DNA of 64,000 nt from Betaproteobacteria bacterium. GTDB taxonomy: Bacteria; Pseudomonadota; Gammaproteobacteria; Burkholderiales; Usitatibacteraceae. The notes beneath the pieces were generated by a model. The model had not been told where the DNA came from, made no database searches, and saw only the letters and a program-made list of their open reading frames with translations. Every line of letters begins with the position of its first letter. The first letter of the stretch is position 1. Both the position numbers and the translations under genes were made by a program. The DNA is taken from contig JADJMI010000026.1 in the NCBI GenBank assembly GCA_016709665.1, forward strand, positions 1 to 64,000. Direction: 5' to 3'. Below, in pieces: positions 47,497-63,138 of the stretch.

Positions 47497-47763
47497 TTAC
47501 TTCTTCGGGGCTTCGGCAGGCTTCGCGTCGGCCTTGGGGGCGTCGGCGGGCTTCGGCGCGTCGGCGGGCTTCGCGTCGGCGGCGGGGGCGGCGGCAGGCG
47601 CGCCAGCGGCGGGCGCGGCGACCGGGGCTTCAGCGGGCTTCGGCGCTTCGGCGGGCTTCGGGGCTTCGACCTTGGGGGCTTCGGCGGGCTTCGGGGCTTC
47701 GGTCTTGCCGCAGGCGACAACGCCGGCAGCCAGGAGGGCAGCGAGGAGGTAAACGGGCTTCAT
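47497..47763 (-). CDS. Alanine/proline/lysine repeat lipoprotein
   Basis: This 88-residue protein has a lipoprotein signal (MKPVYLLAALLAAGVVACGK, lipobox VVAC with Cys18). The rest is low-complexity repeats of (A)PKPAEA and PADAPK type with no folded domain. Such chains can span the periplasm or act as spacers, as in the linkers of TonB- or Pal-like proteins, but no partner is visible. The 170 bases upstream are AT-rich and probably contain the promoter. The reverse strand also reads open across the repeats because of base composition. Confidence 0.75.
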   Translation of the reverse strand: MKPVYLLAALLAAGVVACGKTEAPKPAEAPKVEAPKPAEAPKPAEAPVAAPAAGAPAAAPAADAKPADAPKPADAPKADAKPAEAPKK

Positions 47764-47933
47764 TTTAAGAATGTCCTTGGGATGATGACGAAAATTTGAT
47801 CAATTTTTCGCGTGACCCGCGCGCCCGGATGGTGCGGTGCAATAGATCTTCCGGAACGTACGAGGCAACACGCCATTGTAGCACTTCCGGGAAATCGTGG
47901 CCAAGCCCGCTTTCGGTAAAAAGTCCTGATGGT

Positions 47934-48437
47934 TCAAAGGCCAAGGGTCGTCGCGCTCACGGCCGGCTCGGTCAGCTCCCAGATCTCGGCGAAGCGGTGC
48001 ACGAGTCCATGGACATCCGGCGGGGAGTGCAGTGCAACAACGGAACGGGGATGGTCCTGGTGCAGCAGGTGCCAGGCGCTGTGGTCGTCGGCGATCACGA
48101 AGGGGTCGCGCGCATTGAGCGCCTCCCCCACCGTGCGGTGGATCTCGATGGCGGAGGGGAACTCGCGCAGCAACGCGATGAGGCGCGGCTGCGTGCGCGC
48201 GAGCCCCTCGGGTTCGTGCAACGCGATCCGGATGCGGTGCATGCGCCCGGCGAGCAGGAGTTTTCGCAGGGCCCCGATGCGCCCGGGGCTTTCGTAGCCG
48301 CGAAGCTCGAGGCGATCGTCGAAGACCGCCAGTTCGCGCGTCGCGCAAGCGATCACCTGGTCGATGGCCTCGCGAGCGTCCTTCAGGCCGGTGAGCGTCC
48401 TGTGATCGCTCGCCGGATGGGTTTCGGGGGTCGTCAT
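47934..48437 (-). CDS. Conserved protein of unknown function beside RoxA
   Basis: This 167-residue soluble protein starts at 48437 and overlaps the stop of the cupin oxygenase gene (ATGA). Recognisable segments are ELAVFDDRLELRGYESP, LLLAGRMHRIRIALHEPE and FVIADDHSAWHLLHQDHPRS. The pattern, with acid and histidine residues in the last block, resembles short phospholipase-D-like or DUF7931-type proteins found next to RoxA genes in betaproteobacteria. No catalytic motif is certain. It is probably co-expressed with the oxygenase. Confidence 0.65.
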   Translation of the reverse strand: MTTPETHPASDHRTLTGLKDAREAIDQVIACATRELAVFDDRLELRGYESPGRIGALRKLLLAGRMHRIRIALHEPEGLARTQPRLIALLREFPSAIEIHRTVGEALNARDPFVIADDHSAWHLLHQDHPRSVVALHSPPDVHGLVHRFAEIWELTEPAVSATTLGL

Positions 48438-49612
48438 CGGGCGCTTCCTCCTCGTTCGAGTCGCACGACGCCGTCGCGGTACCACGCGTGCAGCAATTCG
48501 CGCATCGCCCGCGGCGCGCCGGCCGTCGATTCCAATCTGCGCCTGTCCGCGAGCCGCCGCAACCACGGCGCGCAAGCCTTCGGCGTGTCGACGCTTTCGC
48601 CGTTCAGGAAGAAGGCGCCGCGCGAATGGGCGAGGCGCGCCTTGCCTTCCAGGGCGACGGCGCGCTCCGGCAAGGCCGCCTCGAAGCGCGCGAGCGACAG
48701 CGGGCGGGCCGGCGGCTCGAACACCACGTGGGACTTGGGTTCGGTGAGGTAGCGGCCCGCGAAGGCGCGCACCTCGGCGTCGTCCCACCGCAGGCGCTCC
48801 AGCACCTTCGTGACGTGGGTGACGAGCGCCTCGGGGATCTCGCCCGCGCTTCTCACGGCGCCCTGCCCGGGGTCCGCGTAGCGGCCCTCGAGCGCGAGGC
48901 GCTCGCCCAGGTGGTCGAGGAAGCCGGCGGCGAACTCCTGGTCCGCGGGCGCGCGAAAGCCGACCGACCAGGTCATGCACTCCGTCTCCGCGATGCCGTA
49001 GTGGGGCACGTCGGGCGGCAGGTAGAGCATGTCGCCGGGTTCGAGCACCCATTCCTCCTCGGCCTCGAAGCGCGCGAGGATGCGCAGGTCGAGGCCCGGC
49101 ACGAAGCCGACGTCGCCGGGCCGCGAGACCTTCCAGCGGCGCCGGCCTCGCCCCTGGATGAGGAAGACGTCGTAGGAATCCACGTGCGGGCCCACGGTGC
49201 CGCCGGGCACCGCGTAGCTCACCATGAGGTCGTCGATGCGCGCGCGCGGCAGGAACGTGAATCGTTCGAGGAGCCGCTCGGCCTCGCGGGAGAAATGCTG
49301 CGTGTCCTGCACGAGCACCGTCCAGTCGCGCGCGGGGAGGCGATCCAGGCGCGATCGCTCGAAGGGCCCGTGCTCGCAGCTCCAGTAGCGCCCCTTCTTC
49401 TTCACGAGGCGCGACTCCGCGTCGGGGTCGCCCGCCAGGCGCAGCACCTCGTCCTTCGTGAGCGGTTCGCGGAAGGCGGGGAAGGCGCCGCGCACCAGGA
49501 GCGGCTTCTTCTGCCAGTGACGCGCGAGGAACGCGCGGGTGTCGAGAGGCCCGGGAATCCGGGGCGGTTCTTTCGCGCGTCGACCCGCGGCGGGTGTGGT
49601 CTTGCGTGCCAT
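48434..49612 (-). CDS. roxA: Cupin-4 family 2-oxoglutarate oxygenase (RoxA-type ribosomal protein hydroxylase)
   Basis: This 392-residue protein has the JmjC-like cupin of YcfD/RoxA: HWQKKPLLVRGAF near the N-terminus, then DDLMVSYAVPGGTVGPHVDSY with the HxD iron ligands, and LPPDVPHYG with the distal histidine. The C-terminal half is the dimerisation/winged-helix region. YcfD hydroxylates an arginine of ribosomal protein uL16 in E. coli. The gene is divergent from peroxiredoxin, with 39 bases between start codons. Confidence 0.85.
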   Translation of the reverse strand: MARKTTPAAGRRAKEPPRIPGPLDTRAFLARHWQKKPLLVRGAFPAFREPLTKDEVLRLAGDPDAESRLVKKKGRYWSCEHGPFERSRLDRLPARDWTVLVQDTQHFSREAERLLERFTFLPRARIDDLMVSYAVPGGTVGPHVDSYDVFLIQGRGRRRWKVSRPGDVGFVPGLDLRILARFEAEEEWVLEPGDMLYLPPDVPHYGIAETECMTWSVGFRAPADQEFAAGFLDHLGERLALEGRYADPGQGAVRSAGEIPEALVTHVTKVLERLRWDDAEVRAFAGRYLTEPKSHVVFEPPARPLSLARFEAALPERAVALEGKARLAHSRGAFFLNGESVDTPKACAPWLRRLADRRRLESTAGAPRAMRELLHAWYRDGVVRLERGGSAR

Positions 49613-49651
49613 GAAATTCCGATAGAATCGGCCGGACCGTCGAGGACAGAC

Positions 49652-50131
49652 ATGTTACAGGTTGGACAACCCGCACCGCCGTTCTCGCTGCCGGACGCGA
49701 GCATGGAGATGATGGATCTCGCGAGCTTCCGCGGGAGGAAGAACGTCGTCCTCTATTTCTACCCCAGGGACGGCACGCCCGGCTGCACGATCCAGGCGAT
49801 CGACTTCAGCGACCGCGAGCCGGAATTCTCGAAGCTCGACACGGTCGTCTTCGGCATCTCGCGCGACGACGTGCTTTCCCACCAGAGCTTCCGCGACGAG
49901 CAGGGGTTGTCGGTGCAGCTCCTCGCCGACACCGAGGCCGAGGTCTGCCGCCTCTACGACGTGCTGCGCGTGAAGACCGTCGACGGCCGCGAGAAGTCGG
50001 GAGTCGAACGTTCCACCTTCGTGATCGACAAGAAGGGTGTCCTGAGGCACATCCTGCGCGACGTGAATCCGCGCGATCACGCCGACGCCGTGCTCGACTG
50101 CGTGAAGGCGCTCGATGGCCGGGCGCGTTGA
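49652..50131 (+). CDS. Peroxiredoxin, BCP/AhpC-TSA family
   Basis: This 159-residue protein has the peroxidatic site PRDGTPGC (Px3Tx2C), preceded by VVLYFYP, and a second cysteine in AEVCRLYDVL. It reduces hydroperoxides using a thiol partner. It matches the bacterioferritin comigratory protein type. Its end overlaps the SlyD start by 17 bases, so the two are translated from one message. Confidence 0.9.
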   Translation: MLQVGQPAPPFSLPDASMEMMDLASFRGRKNVVLYFYPRDGTPGCTIQAIDFSDREPEFSKLDTVVFGISRDDVLSHQSFRDEQGLSVQLLADTEAEVCRLYDVLRVKTVDGREKSGVERSTFVIDKKGVLRHILRDVNPRDHADAVLDCVKALDGRAR

Positions 50132-50639
50132 GGCCGGCGCGGTCGTCACGATCGCCTACGAATTGCGCGACGCGGACGGGGCGCTCCTCGACGACGAAGG
50201 CGCGAGCGTCGCCTACCTGCACGGCGGCCACGGCGGCCTCTTTCCCAAGGTGGAGGCCGCGCTCGAGGGCGCGGGCGTCGGCCACGAGCTCACGCTCACC
50301 CTCGAGCCCGAGGACGCGTTCGGCGATTACGACGCGACCCTCCTGCGCGTGGAATCGCGCGATGCCTTTCCCGAGGTCCTCACCGAGGGCATGCGCTTCG
50401 AGGGCGTGCCCGGGGACGAAACGCAGGAAGGCGACGGGCGCATCTACACGGTGACGGGCATCGCCGACGAGCAGGTGGTGGTCGACGGCAACCATCCCCT
50501 CGCCGGCGAGCGCCTGTGGTTCCGCTGCCGGGTGACGGACGTGCGACCCGCGACGGCGGACGAGATCCGCCACGGGCATGCCCACGGCGAGCACGCCCCG
50601 GAGGACGAGGCGCAGGACGTCGACGACGACCGGCGCTAG
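50115..50639 (+). CDS. slyD: FKBP-type peptidyl-prolyl isomerase SlyD
   Basis: This 174-residue protein has the split FKBP domain with an inserted chaperone flap. YLHGGHGGLFPKVEAALEGA, EDAFGDYD and VVVDGNHPLAGERLWF are typical of SlyD. The C-terminus is histidine-bearing (RHGHAHGEHAPED) but much less rich than the E. coli metal-binding tail. It speeds proline isomerisation and helps folding. The stop codon shares the CTAG at 50636-50639 with the stop of the convergent gene. Confidence 0.9.
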   Translation: MAGRVEAGAVVTIAYELRDADGALLDDEGASVAYLHGGHGGLFPKVEAALEGAGVGHELTLTLEPEDAFGDYDATLLRVESRDAFPEVLTEGMRFEGVPGDETQEGDGRIYTVTGIADEQVVVDGNHPLAGERLWFRCRVTDVRPATADEIRHGHAHGEHAPEDEAQDVDDDRR

Positions 50640-51592
50640 CCCGGAGCCGGCGGGCCCATCGGCTCGACGCGGAAGAGGTCCGGGTCGTTCGGGTCCACGG
50701 TCACGCGCACCCAGCCCACCTGCGGGCTCCCGAAAACCTCGAGCCGGCGCACGTTGCCCACGCGCGCGCCCGCGTCGTCGCGAAAGGGCCTGTCGAACCG
50801 GTAGGTGTGCGATTCGCCGTGGACGAACAGCACCGGGCGCGCCAGGCGTTTCGCCTCGGCCGCGACGCGCGCCTTGAGCGGGTCGTAGACCTTCCCCGCG
50901 TAGCTCGCGAACGGGTTCATCTGGGTCGCGATGACGAGGCCCCGCATGCCCTCGGTGCCCGCGAGCCGGAAGGCGCGCTCGAGCCAGGCGAGGTTGGCGG
51001 CCTCGCGGCAGCGCTGCTCGGCGTCGCTCGCGGCGTCGAAGCCCCGGTTGTCGTTGCTGCCCACCACGTGGATCGTGGCGAACACCACCTTCGCCTTCGT
51101 CCACAGGCGGTTCTCGGGCAGGGCGGGGCACACGCAACCGATCTTCGAGCGCTCGGCGCAGGATTCCTGCACCGCCAGCGGCATGCGGGTGCGACCGAGC
51201 GAGAACGCGTCCGCGAAGAAGACCTCGCGCAGCTTCGCCAGGCGCTCGAGCGGGTCGCGCCGCCCGTTCGATTCCCGCCGGCAGTCCGTCCAGTCGTTGT
51301 CGCCCGGCGTGAGCACGAAGGGGTGGCGCGAGGCGTCGAAGCGGCGCTTCCGGTCCGCGTAGAGCGCGTCGGCGCAGTGCGTCCCGCCGCCGGCCATGGT
51401 GTCGCCCACGTGCACCACGAAGGCGTGGGGCTCCGCGGAAATGCGCCCGAGCATGGCGTCGAAGTCGATCTCCTCGCGCGCGTCGTAGGGCGTGTCGCCC
51501 AGGGCCGCGAAGGTGAAGGTTTCGGGATGCGGGGGCCGCATCGCGCAGCCGGCCGCGATCGCGAGGAAGGCGGCGGCGAGAATCCTACTCAT
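50636..51592 (-). CDS. Metallophosphatase-like lipoprotein
   Basis: This 318-residue protein has a short lipoprotein signal (MSRILAAAFLAIAAGC, Cys16). The calcineurin-like pattern is partly present: AALGDTPYD, VVHVGDTMAGG, TPGDNDW with D-N in place of the usual N-H, and FVHGESHTYRF. This variant lacks some classical metal ligands, as in a group of secreted proteins of unknown activity. It ends head to head with slyD and starts inside the last codons of mutS (8-base overlap). Function is unassigned. Confidence 0.7.
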   Translation of the reverse strand: MSRILAAAFLAIAAGCAMRPPHPETFTFAALGDTPYDAREEIDFDAMLGRISAEPHAFVVHVGDTMAGGGTHCADALYADRKRRFDASRHPFVLTPGDNDWTDCRRESNGRRDPLERLAKLREVFFADAFSLGRTRMPLAVQESCAERSKIGCVCPALPENRLWTKAKVVFATIHVVGSNDNRGFDAASDAEQRCREAANLAWLERAFRLAGTEGMRGLVIATQMNPFASYAGKVYDPLKARVAAEAKRLARPVLFVHGESHTYRFDRPFRDDAGARVGNVRRLEVFGSPQVGWVRVTVDPNDPDLFRVEPMGPPAPG

Positions 51593-54173
51593 CGAGGCGC
51601 TTCCTGAGCGAATAGACGAGGTCGAGCGCCTCGCGCGGCGTGAGCTTGTCGGGGTCTATCGCGGCGAGCGCCTCGACGACGGGATGCGGATCGGGGGCGG
51701 GCGCCGGGGCGGCGGGCGCGAACAGGTCGGGCTGCGCGCCCTCGGGACGCAGGTGCGTCTCCAGGTGCGCCAGGTGCTTCCTCGCGGCGCGCACCACTTC
51801 CTTCGGGATGCCGGCGAGATGCGCCACGTGGATGCCGTAGGACTTGTCCGCGGGCCCGGGCTCCAGGCGGTGCAGGAACACGATGCGGTCCTTGTGCTCC
51901 ACCGCGTCCAGGTGGACGTTGGCGATGTTGGGCAACTCCGCCGCCAGCTGCGTGAGCTCGAAGTAGTGCGTCGCGAAGAGGGCGTAGCAGCGCACGCGCT
52001 CGGCCAGGTGGCGCGCGATGGCGTAGGCGAGGGCGAGGCCGTCGAAGGTCGACGTGCCGCGGCCGATCTCGTCGACCAGCACGAGGCTGCGCGGCGAGGC
52101 GTTGTTGAGGATGGCGGCGGCCTCGGTCATCTCCACCATGAAGGTCGAGCGCCCGCCCGCCAGGTCGTCGGAGGCGCCGATGCGGGTGAAGATGCGGTCG
52201 ATGGGCCCCAGGCGCGCGCGCGCCGCGGGCACGAAGGCGCCGCAATACGCCAGGAGCGCCACCTGCGCCACCTGGCGCATGTAGGTCGACTTGCCGCCCA
52301 TGTTCGGGCCCGTGATGAGCAGCAGCTGGCGCGAGCGCGAAAGCTGCGCGTCGTTGGGGATGAAGTCCTGCACCTGGCTTTCGACCACCAGGTGGCGACC
52401 GCCTTCGATCGCGATCGTGTCCTCGCCCGTGAACTCGGGGCGCGCGAGGCGCAGCATCTCGGCGGACTGGGCGAGGGCGGCGAGCGCATCGAGCTCCGCG
52501 GCCGCTTCGCCGATCGCCTGCAATCGCGCGAGCTGCCCGCGCAGCCGGCCGACCAGCGCCTCGAAGAGCGCCTTCTCGCGCGCGAGGGCGCGTTCCCCCG
52601 CGGCGAGCGCCTTGTCCTCGAAGGCCTTGAGTTCGGGCGTGATGAACCGCTCGGCGTTCTTCATCGTCTGGCGCCGCCGGTAGTCGGCCGGGACCTTGCC
52701 CGCCTGCCCCTGCGTCACCTCGATGAAGAAGCCGTGCACCTTGTTGAACTCGACGCGCAGGTTGGCGATGCCGGTTCGCTCGCGCTCGCGCGCCTCCATG
52801 GCGAGGAGGAACGCGCCGCAGTCGTTCTGGATGGCGCGCAGCTCGTCGAGTTCCGCGTCGAAACCGTCCGCGATGACGCCGCCTTCGCGCACGACCGCCG
52901 CGGGCTCCTCCTTCAGGCACGCCGAAAGATCCGACTGGATGTCGTCCGCGGGGGCGAGCGGATCGGCCAGGCGGGCGAGGGCGGGCGAGCCCGCCGAGAG
53001 CAGCAGGGCATGCAGCGCGGGCAGAGTCGCGAGCGTGTCGCGCAGGCCCGAGAGATCGCGCGGACGCGCCGTGCCCAGGGCCACGCGCGCGGCGATGCGC
53101 TCCACGTCCGACCAGCCCGAGAGAGCGGCACCCGCGGCCGGGTGGCGCACGCGCGAATCCGCGGCGAGGAGGGCATCGATCGCGTCATGCCGCTTGGCGA
53201 GCACCGCCGTGTCGCGCAGCGGGTGGTGCAGCCAGTGGCGCAGCCGGCGGCTGCCCATCGCGGTGCGGCAGCGATCGAGGAGCGAGAAGAGCGTGGGAGA
53301 CTCGGCGCCCGCGAGCGTCTCCGTGATCTCGAGGTTCCGGCGTGTCGGCCCGTCCATCTGCACGAACTCGCTGTCGCGCTCGACGGCGAGGTCGGTCACG
53401 TGGGGCAGCGCGGATTGCTGCGTGTGCTTCGCGTAGAGCAGGAGCGCGCCGGCCGCGCCGAGCGCGGGCCCGAGCCCTTGGGCGCCGTAGCCCGAGAGAT
53501 CCGCCGTGCCGAATTGCCGCGACAGCTCGCGCACCGCGCTGGCCGAATCGAAGTGCCACGCCTCGACGCGCTTCACCGCGGGCCGGGCGCGAAGCGGCGG
53601 AGGATCGAAGCCGTCGGGCACGAGGAGCTCCGCCGGCTGAAGCCGGTCCAGTTCCTGCTCGAGCTTGGCGGCCGGCACTTCCGTCACGCGCAGCCGGCCG
53701 CTCGCGAGGGAGAGCCAGGCCAGGCCCGCGACGCCCTCCGTCTCGCACGCGGCGACGAGGAGGCTCTCGCGCGTGGCGGCCAGCAGGGCGGAGTCCGTGA
53801 GCGTGCCGGGCGTGACGACGCGCACCACCTTGCGCTCGACGGGCCCCTTGGACGTGGCCGGGTCGCCCACCTGTTCGCAGATCGCGACCGATTCGCCCAG
53901 GCGCACGAGCTTCGCGAGGTACTGCTCCACCGCGTGAAAGGGCACGCCCGCCATGCGGATGGGCTGGCCGCCCGAGGCGCCGCGCGTGGTGAGCGTGATG
54001 TCGAGCAGCTTCGCGGCGCGTTCCGCGTCGCCGTGGAAGAGCTCGTAGAAATCGCCCATGCGGTAGAAGAGCAGCATGTCGGGGTACCCGGCCTTGAGGG
54101 CGAGGTACTGCTGCATCATCGGTGTCTGAGAAGCGGCAGCGTTGGGCTGGGCGGGTGTCACGTCGTTGCCCAT
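51585..54173 (-). CDS. mutS: DNA mismatch repair protein MutS
   Basis: This 862-residue protein is a full-length MutS. The mismatch-reading GDFYELF (Phe-x-Glu) is near residue 40, and the ATPase has TGPNMGGKSTYMRQVA, then STFMVEMTEAAAIL, DEIGRGTSTFDGLA and FATHYFELT. It binds base mispairs and small loops and starts repair with MutL. The start codon is three bases after pssA. No break or unusual feature is seen, a useful contrast with the frame-broken genes elsewhere in the window. Confidence 0.97.
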   Translation of the reverse strand: MGNDVTPAQPNAAASQTPMMQQYLALKAGYPDMLLFYRMGDFYELFHGDAERAAKLLDITLTTRGASGGQPIRMAGVPFHAVEQYLAKLVRLGESVAICEQVGDPATSKGPVERKVVRVVTPGTLTDSALLAATRESLLVAACETEGVAGLAWLSLASGRLRVTEVPAAKLEQELDRLQPAELLVPDGFDPPPLRARPAVKRVEAWHFDSASAVRELSRQFGTADLSGYGAQGLGPALGAAGALLLYAKHTQQSALPHVTDLAVERDSEFVQMDGPTRRNLEITETLAGAESPTLFSLLDRCRTAMGSRRLRHWLHHPLRDTAVLAKRHDAIDALLAADSRVRHPAAGAALSGWSDVERIAARVALGTARPRDLSGLRDTLATLPALHALLLSAGSPALARLADPLAPADDIQSDLSACLKEEPAAVVREGGVIADGFDAELDELRAIQNDCGAFLLAMEARERERTGIANLRVEFNKVHGFFIEVTQGQAGKVPADYRRRQTMKNAERFITPELKAFEDKALAAGERALAREKALFEALVGRLRGQLARLQAIGEAAAELDALAALAQSAEMLRLARPEFTGEDTIAIEGGRHLVVESQVQDFIPNDAQLSRSRQLLLITGPNMGGKSTYMRQVAQVALLAYCGAFVPAARARLGPIDRIFTRIGASDDLAGGRSTFMVEMTEAAAILNNASPRSLVLVDEIGRGTSTFDGLALAYAIARHLAERVRCYALFATHYFELTQLAAELPNIANVHLDAVEHKDRIVFLHRLEPGPADKSYGIHVAHLAGIPKEVVRAARKHLAHLETHLRPEGAQPDLFAPAAPAPAPDPHPVVEALAAIDPDKLTPREALDLVYSLRKRLDE

Positions 54174-54176
54174 GCC

Positions 54177-55646
54177 TCAGAGCACCTGGTTCATCAGCCG
54201 GTCGAGCCGCGTGCGCGCCAGCCGCGTGATGAGCCGGCGCACCGGCGCGGGGTAGCTCGCGACGTCCTCGAGATCCGTGCTGCGCGCGACGCGCCGCGTG
54301 TGCGCGAGGATGCGCTCGAGTTCCGCGCGGTGCTGCCGCACCAGCAGGCCGTGCGGGTCGCGCACGAGCAGGCCGTTCTCGAGGTCCATCCGCCAGGCGC
54401 GCGGGTTCACGTTGCTGCCGGTCAGGAGTGCGAGGCTCTCGTCGGCCAGCAGGCCCTTCAGGTGATACGTGTGGTTCTCGTGCCGCCACAGGTGCACGTC
54501 GAGCAGCCCGCGGTCGATGGCGCCCTGGCGCGCCTTGCAGTAGCGGCGCAGGTTGCATTCGTACAGGTAGGGCAGGGCCCCGATGGCCTTGAACGGCTCC
54601 TCCGGCGGGATGAAGAAGTCGTTCGCGACCTTGTCGCCCACCACGATCGTGACGTGGCACCCCTCGCGCAGCTTCGCGTCGATCGCCTTGCGCACCGGGC
54701 CCGGCAGGTTGAAATAGGGCGTGAAGAGGACGAGGCTGCGCTTCGCCTGCCCGATGAGCCTCAGGATCGCGGCGTTCAGCCCGTTGTCGCGCGCGCCCAG
54801 TCCCAGCAGGGGCGTCACGCCCACCTCGCCGGCGCGGATGGTTCCCACGGCCAGGGGGTAGCGGGTGCGCGCGAGCACGCGCCGCAAGGCGAGGATCGCG
54901 CCGCGCAACTGGGCGCTCGTCGGCACGGGGGCGTCGAGGGGGTGCACGGCCGGGCTCACGCGGACCACGTGAAGCAGCAGGCTCGCGAGGCTGTCGGCCA
55001 GGTGGCGGTCCTGAAGGACGTGGTAGCGATCCAGCCGGTAGCGATCCCCGCGGTGCAGGTAGACGTCGTTCAGGCTCGCCCCGCTGTAGAGGACCGCGTC
55101 GTCGACGACGAACCCCTTCAGGTGCATCACGCCCATCATCTCGCGCGTCTGCACCGGCACGCCGTAGACCGGGACGCCGGGCCCCAGGCGCTGCGCCATT
55201 TTCCGGTAGAGGGCGGCATTGCCCGCGCTCCTCACCGCGCCGATGAGCCCGCGCTGGGCGCGGTGCCAGTCCACGAAGACCGCGACTTGCAGGGCCGGGC
55301 GCGCCGCCTTGGCGGCGTAGAGCGCCGCGAGCACTTCGCGGCCCGCCTCGTCGTCCTGAAGGTACAGCGAGGCGACGAGGATGCGTTCGCGGGCGCGCGC
55401 GATGAGGCCGAGGAGCGTCTCCCGGTAGGCGTCGGGGCTCTTCAGCGTGAGGACGCCCTCGGCGGCCACCGGCAGGCAGGGCAGGTCGTCCAGGGCGGGG
55501 ATCGGCTCGGCGCGCCCGCTCAGGCGCCGCAGGGTCCTCGCGAAGGCCGATGCCCTGCGGGGGGCGGGCGATGTCTTTTCCACAGGCGGAACTATACCGG
55601 TCGCCGGTCCCGGCGACTTCGCGGGCCCGTCCGCGTACGCCGGCAA
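54177..55646 (-). CDS. pssA: CDP-diacylglycerol-serine O-phosphatidyltransferase, PLD type
   Basis: This 489-residue protein has two HKD phospholipase D motifs (HLKGFVVD and HLKGLLAD, each followed by the expected GS/GA..N pattern) and segments typical of E. coli PssA such as SLYLQDDEAGREVLAALYAA and VDWHRAQRGLIGA. It makes phosphatidylserine from CDP-diacylglycerol and serine, the precursor of phosphatidylethanolamine. The first 35 residues are poorly conserved, and the true start may be later. A cardiolipin synthase activity is the alternative, but the match to the PssA signatures is better. Confidence 0.85.
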   Translation of the reverse strand: MPAYADGPAKSPGPATGIVPPVEKTSPAPRRASAFARTLRRLSGRAEPIPALDDLPCLPVAAEGVLTLKSPDAYRETLLGLIARARERILVASLYLQDDEAGREVLAALYAAKAARPALQVAVFVDWHRAQRGLIGAVRSAGNAALYRKMAQRLGPGVPVYGVPVQTREMMGVMHLKGFVVDDAVLYSGASLNDVYLHRGDRYRLDRYHVLQDRHLADSLASLLLHVVRVSPAVHPLDAPVPTSAQLRGAILALRRVLARTRYPLAVGTIRAGEVGVTPLLGLGARDNGLNAAILRLIGQAKRSLVLFTPYFNLPGPVRKAIDAKLREGCHVTIVVGDKVANDFFIPPEEPFKAIGALPYLYECNLRRYCKARQGAIDRGLLDVHLWRHENHTYHLKGLLADESLALLTGSNVNPRAWRMDLENGLLVRDPHGLLVRQHRAELERILAHTRRVARSTDLEDVASYPAPVRRLITRLARTRLDRLMNQVL

Positions 55647-55790
55647 CGCCGCGCCCGGGCGGTCCGGCCGTCGCCGGCGGGCCTACAATCGTCCGTGCCC
55701 CTTGACCTAGCGCAGGGCCGAGGGCGGATGCGCTGCCTACCATCGGGCGTGCGGCACGTGCGCGCGCGGCCGGAACGCGAAGGAGATTCC

Positions 55791-56960
55791 ATGGACAACC
55801 CCACGCCCGCGATCCTCGGGCGCGACGAGCTGGTGAACCGCACCATCCTCATCGTCGACGATGCGCCGGAGAACCTCACGGTGCTGGGCGAAGTGCTGGC
55901 GCCGCATTTCCGGGTGCGGGCGGCCAACTCGGGCAGCCGGGCCCTCAGGATCGCCGCGAGCGAACCCCGGCCGGATCTCATCCTTCTCGACATCATGATG
56001 CCGGAGATGGACGGCTACGCGGTGCTCGAGCGCCTGCGCGCCGACCCCGCCACGCACGACCTGCCGGTGATCTTCGTGACGGCCATGGATGCCGTCGCGG
56101 ACGAGGAGAAGGGCCTTCAACTGGGCGCCGTCGACTACATCACCAAGCCCATCCAGCCGGCCATCGTGCTCGCGCGCGTGCGGGCCCACCTGGAGCTCAA
56201 GCAGGCGCGCGACTGGCTCAAGGACCAGAACGCCTTCCTCGAACTCGAGGTGGCGAAGCGCATGCGCGAGAACATCGAGGTCCAGGACGTGAGCATCCGG
56301 GCCCTGGCGCGCCTGGCCGAAGTCCGCGACCCGGAAACCGGCAACCACCTGCTGCGAACGCAGGGTTACGTGCGCACCCTCGCCGAGCAGCTGCGCTCGC
56401 ACCCGCGCTTCTCGGAGTCCCTCACGCCCCGCATGATCGGCATCCTCGCGAAGAGCGCGCCGCTGCACGACATCGGCAAGGTCGGCATACCCGACCACAT
56501 CCTGCTCAAGCCGGGCAAGCTCACGCCGGAGGAGTGGGTGGTGATGAAGACCCACGCCAAGCTCGGCAGCGACGCCATCGAGGCGGCGGAGCGCGACGCG
56601 GAGCACGCCATCGAGTTCCTCGCGACCGCCAAGGAGATCGCCCACTGGCACCACGAGAAGTGGGACGGCAGCGGCTATCCGGACGGGCTCGCGGGCGAGG
56701 CGATCCCGGTGAGCGCGCGCCTCATGGCCCTGGCGGACGTCTTCGACGCCCTCATCTCGAAGCGCGTCTACAAGGAGCCGATGTCGGTCGAGAAGGCGAC
56801 GCAGGTCATCATCGAGGGCCGCGCGACCCACTTCGACCCGGCCGTGGTCGACGCGTACCTCGCCGGGCAGGCGACCTTCGTCGACATCGCGCGCCGGTAC
56901 GCCGACACGGACGAGTCGCTCATCGCGAAGGCGGCCTCGCTCGGGCCGCGGCCCGGCTGA
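55791..56960 (+). CDS. Response regulator with HD-GYP c-di-GMP phosphodiesterase domain
   Basis: This 389-residue protein has an N-terminal receiver with phosphoacceptor D67 (LILLDIMMPEMDG). A coiled linker (about 140-175) leads to an HD-GYP domain: H226-D227 (PLHDIGKVGIP), HAKLGSDAI, and HHEKWDGSGYPDGL from H287. It should degrade cyclic di-GMP under control of phosphorylation. GAAGGAG at 55779-55785 is the ribosome site. A giant hybrid kinase gene follows 19 bases downstream and is the likely partner. Confidence 0.95.
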   Translation: MDNPTPAILGRDELVNRTILIVDDAPENLTVLGEVLAPHFRVRAANSGSRALRIAASEPRPDLILLDIMMPEMDGYAVLERLRADPATHDLPVIFVTAMDAVADEEKGLQLGAVDYITKPIQPAIVLARVRAHLELKQARDWLKDQNAFLELEVAKRMRENIEVQDVSIRALARLAEVRDPETGNHLLRTQGYVRTLAEQLRSHPRFSESLTPRMIGILAKSAPLHDIGKVGIPDHILLKPGKLTPEEWVVMKTHAKLGSDAIEAAERDAEHAIEFLATAKEIAHWHHEKWDGSGYPDGLAGEAIPVSARLMALADVFDALISKRVYKEPMSVEKATQVIIEGRATHFDPAVVDAYLAGQATFVDIARRYADTDESLIAKAASLGPRPG

Positions 56961-56979
56961 GCCCGGCGCCGGTCGGGCG

Positions 56980-63134
<6,155 letters not shown>

Positions 63135-63138
<4 letters not shown>

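Noticed and set aside
47477..47752. Alanine/glycine-rich frame on the plus strand opposite the repeat lipoprotein
   Set aside because: It is the mirror of the repeat sequence with no signal peptide or ribosome site; the minus strand has a proper lipoprotein signal.
51492..56960. A 1,822-residue open frame on the plus strand
   Set aside because: Its first 80% runs antisense to mutS and pssA, is arginine-rich and has no domain; it exists because stop codons are rare at this GC content. Only the part from 55791 (HD-GYP regulator) is real.
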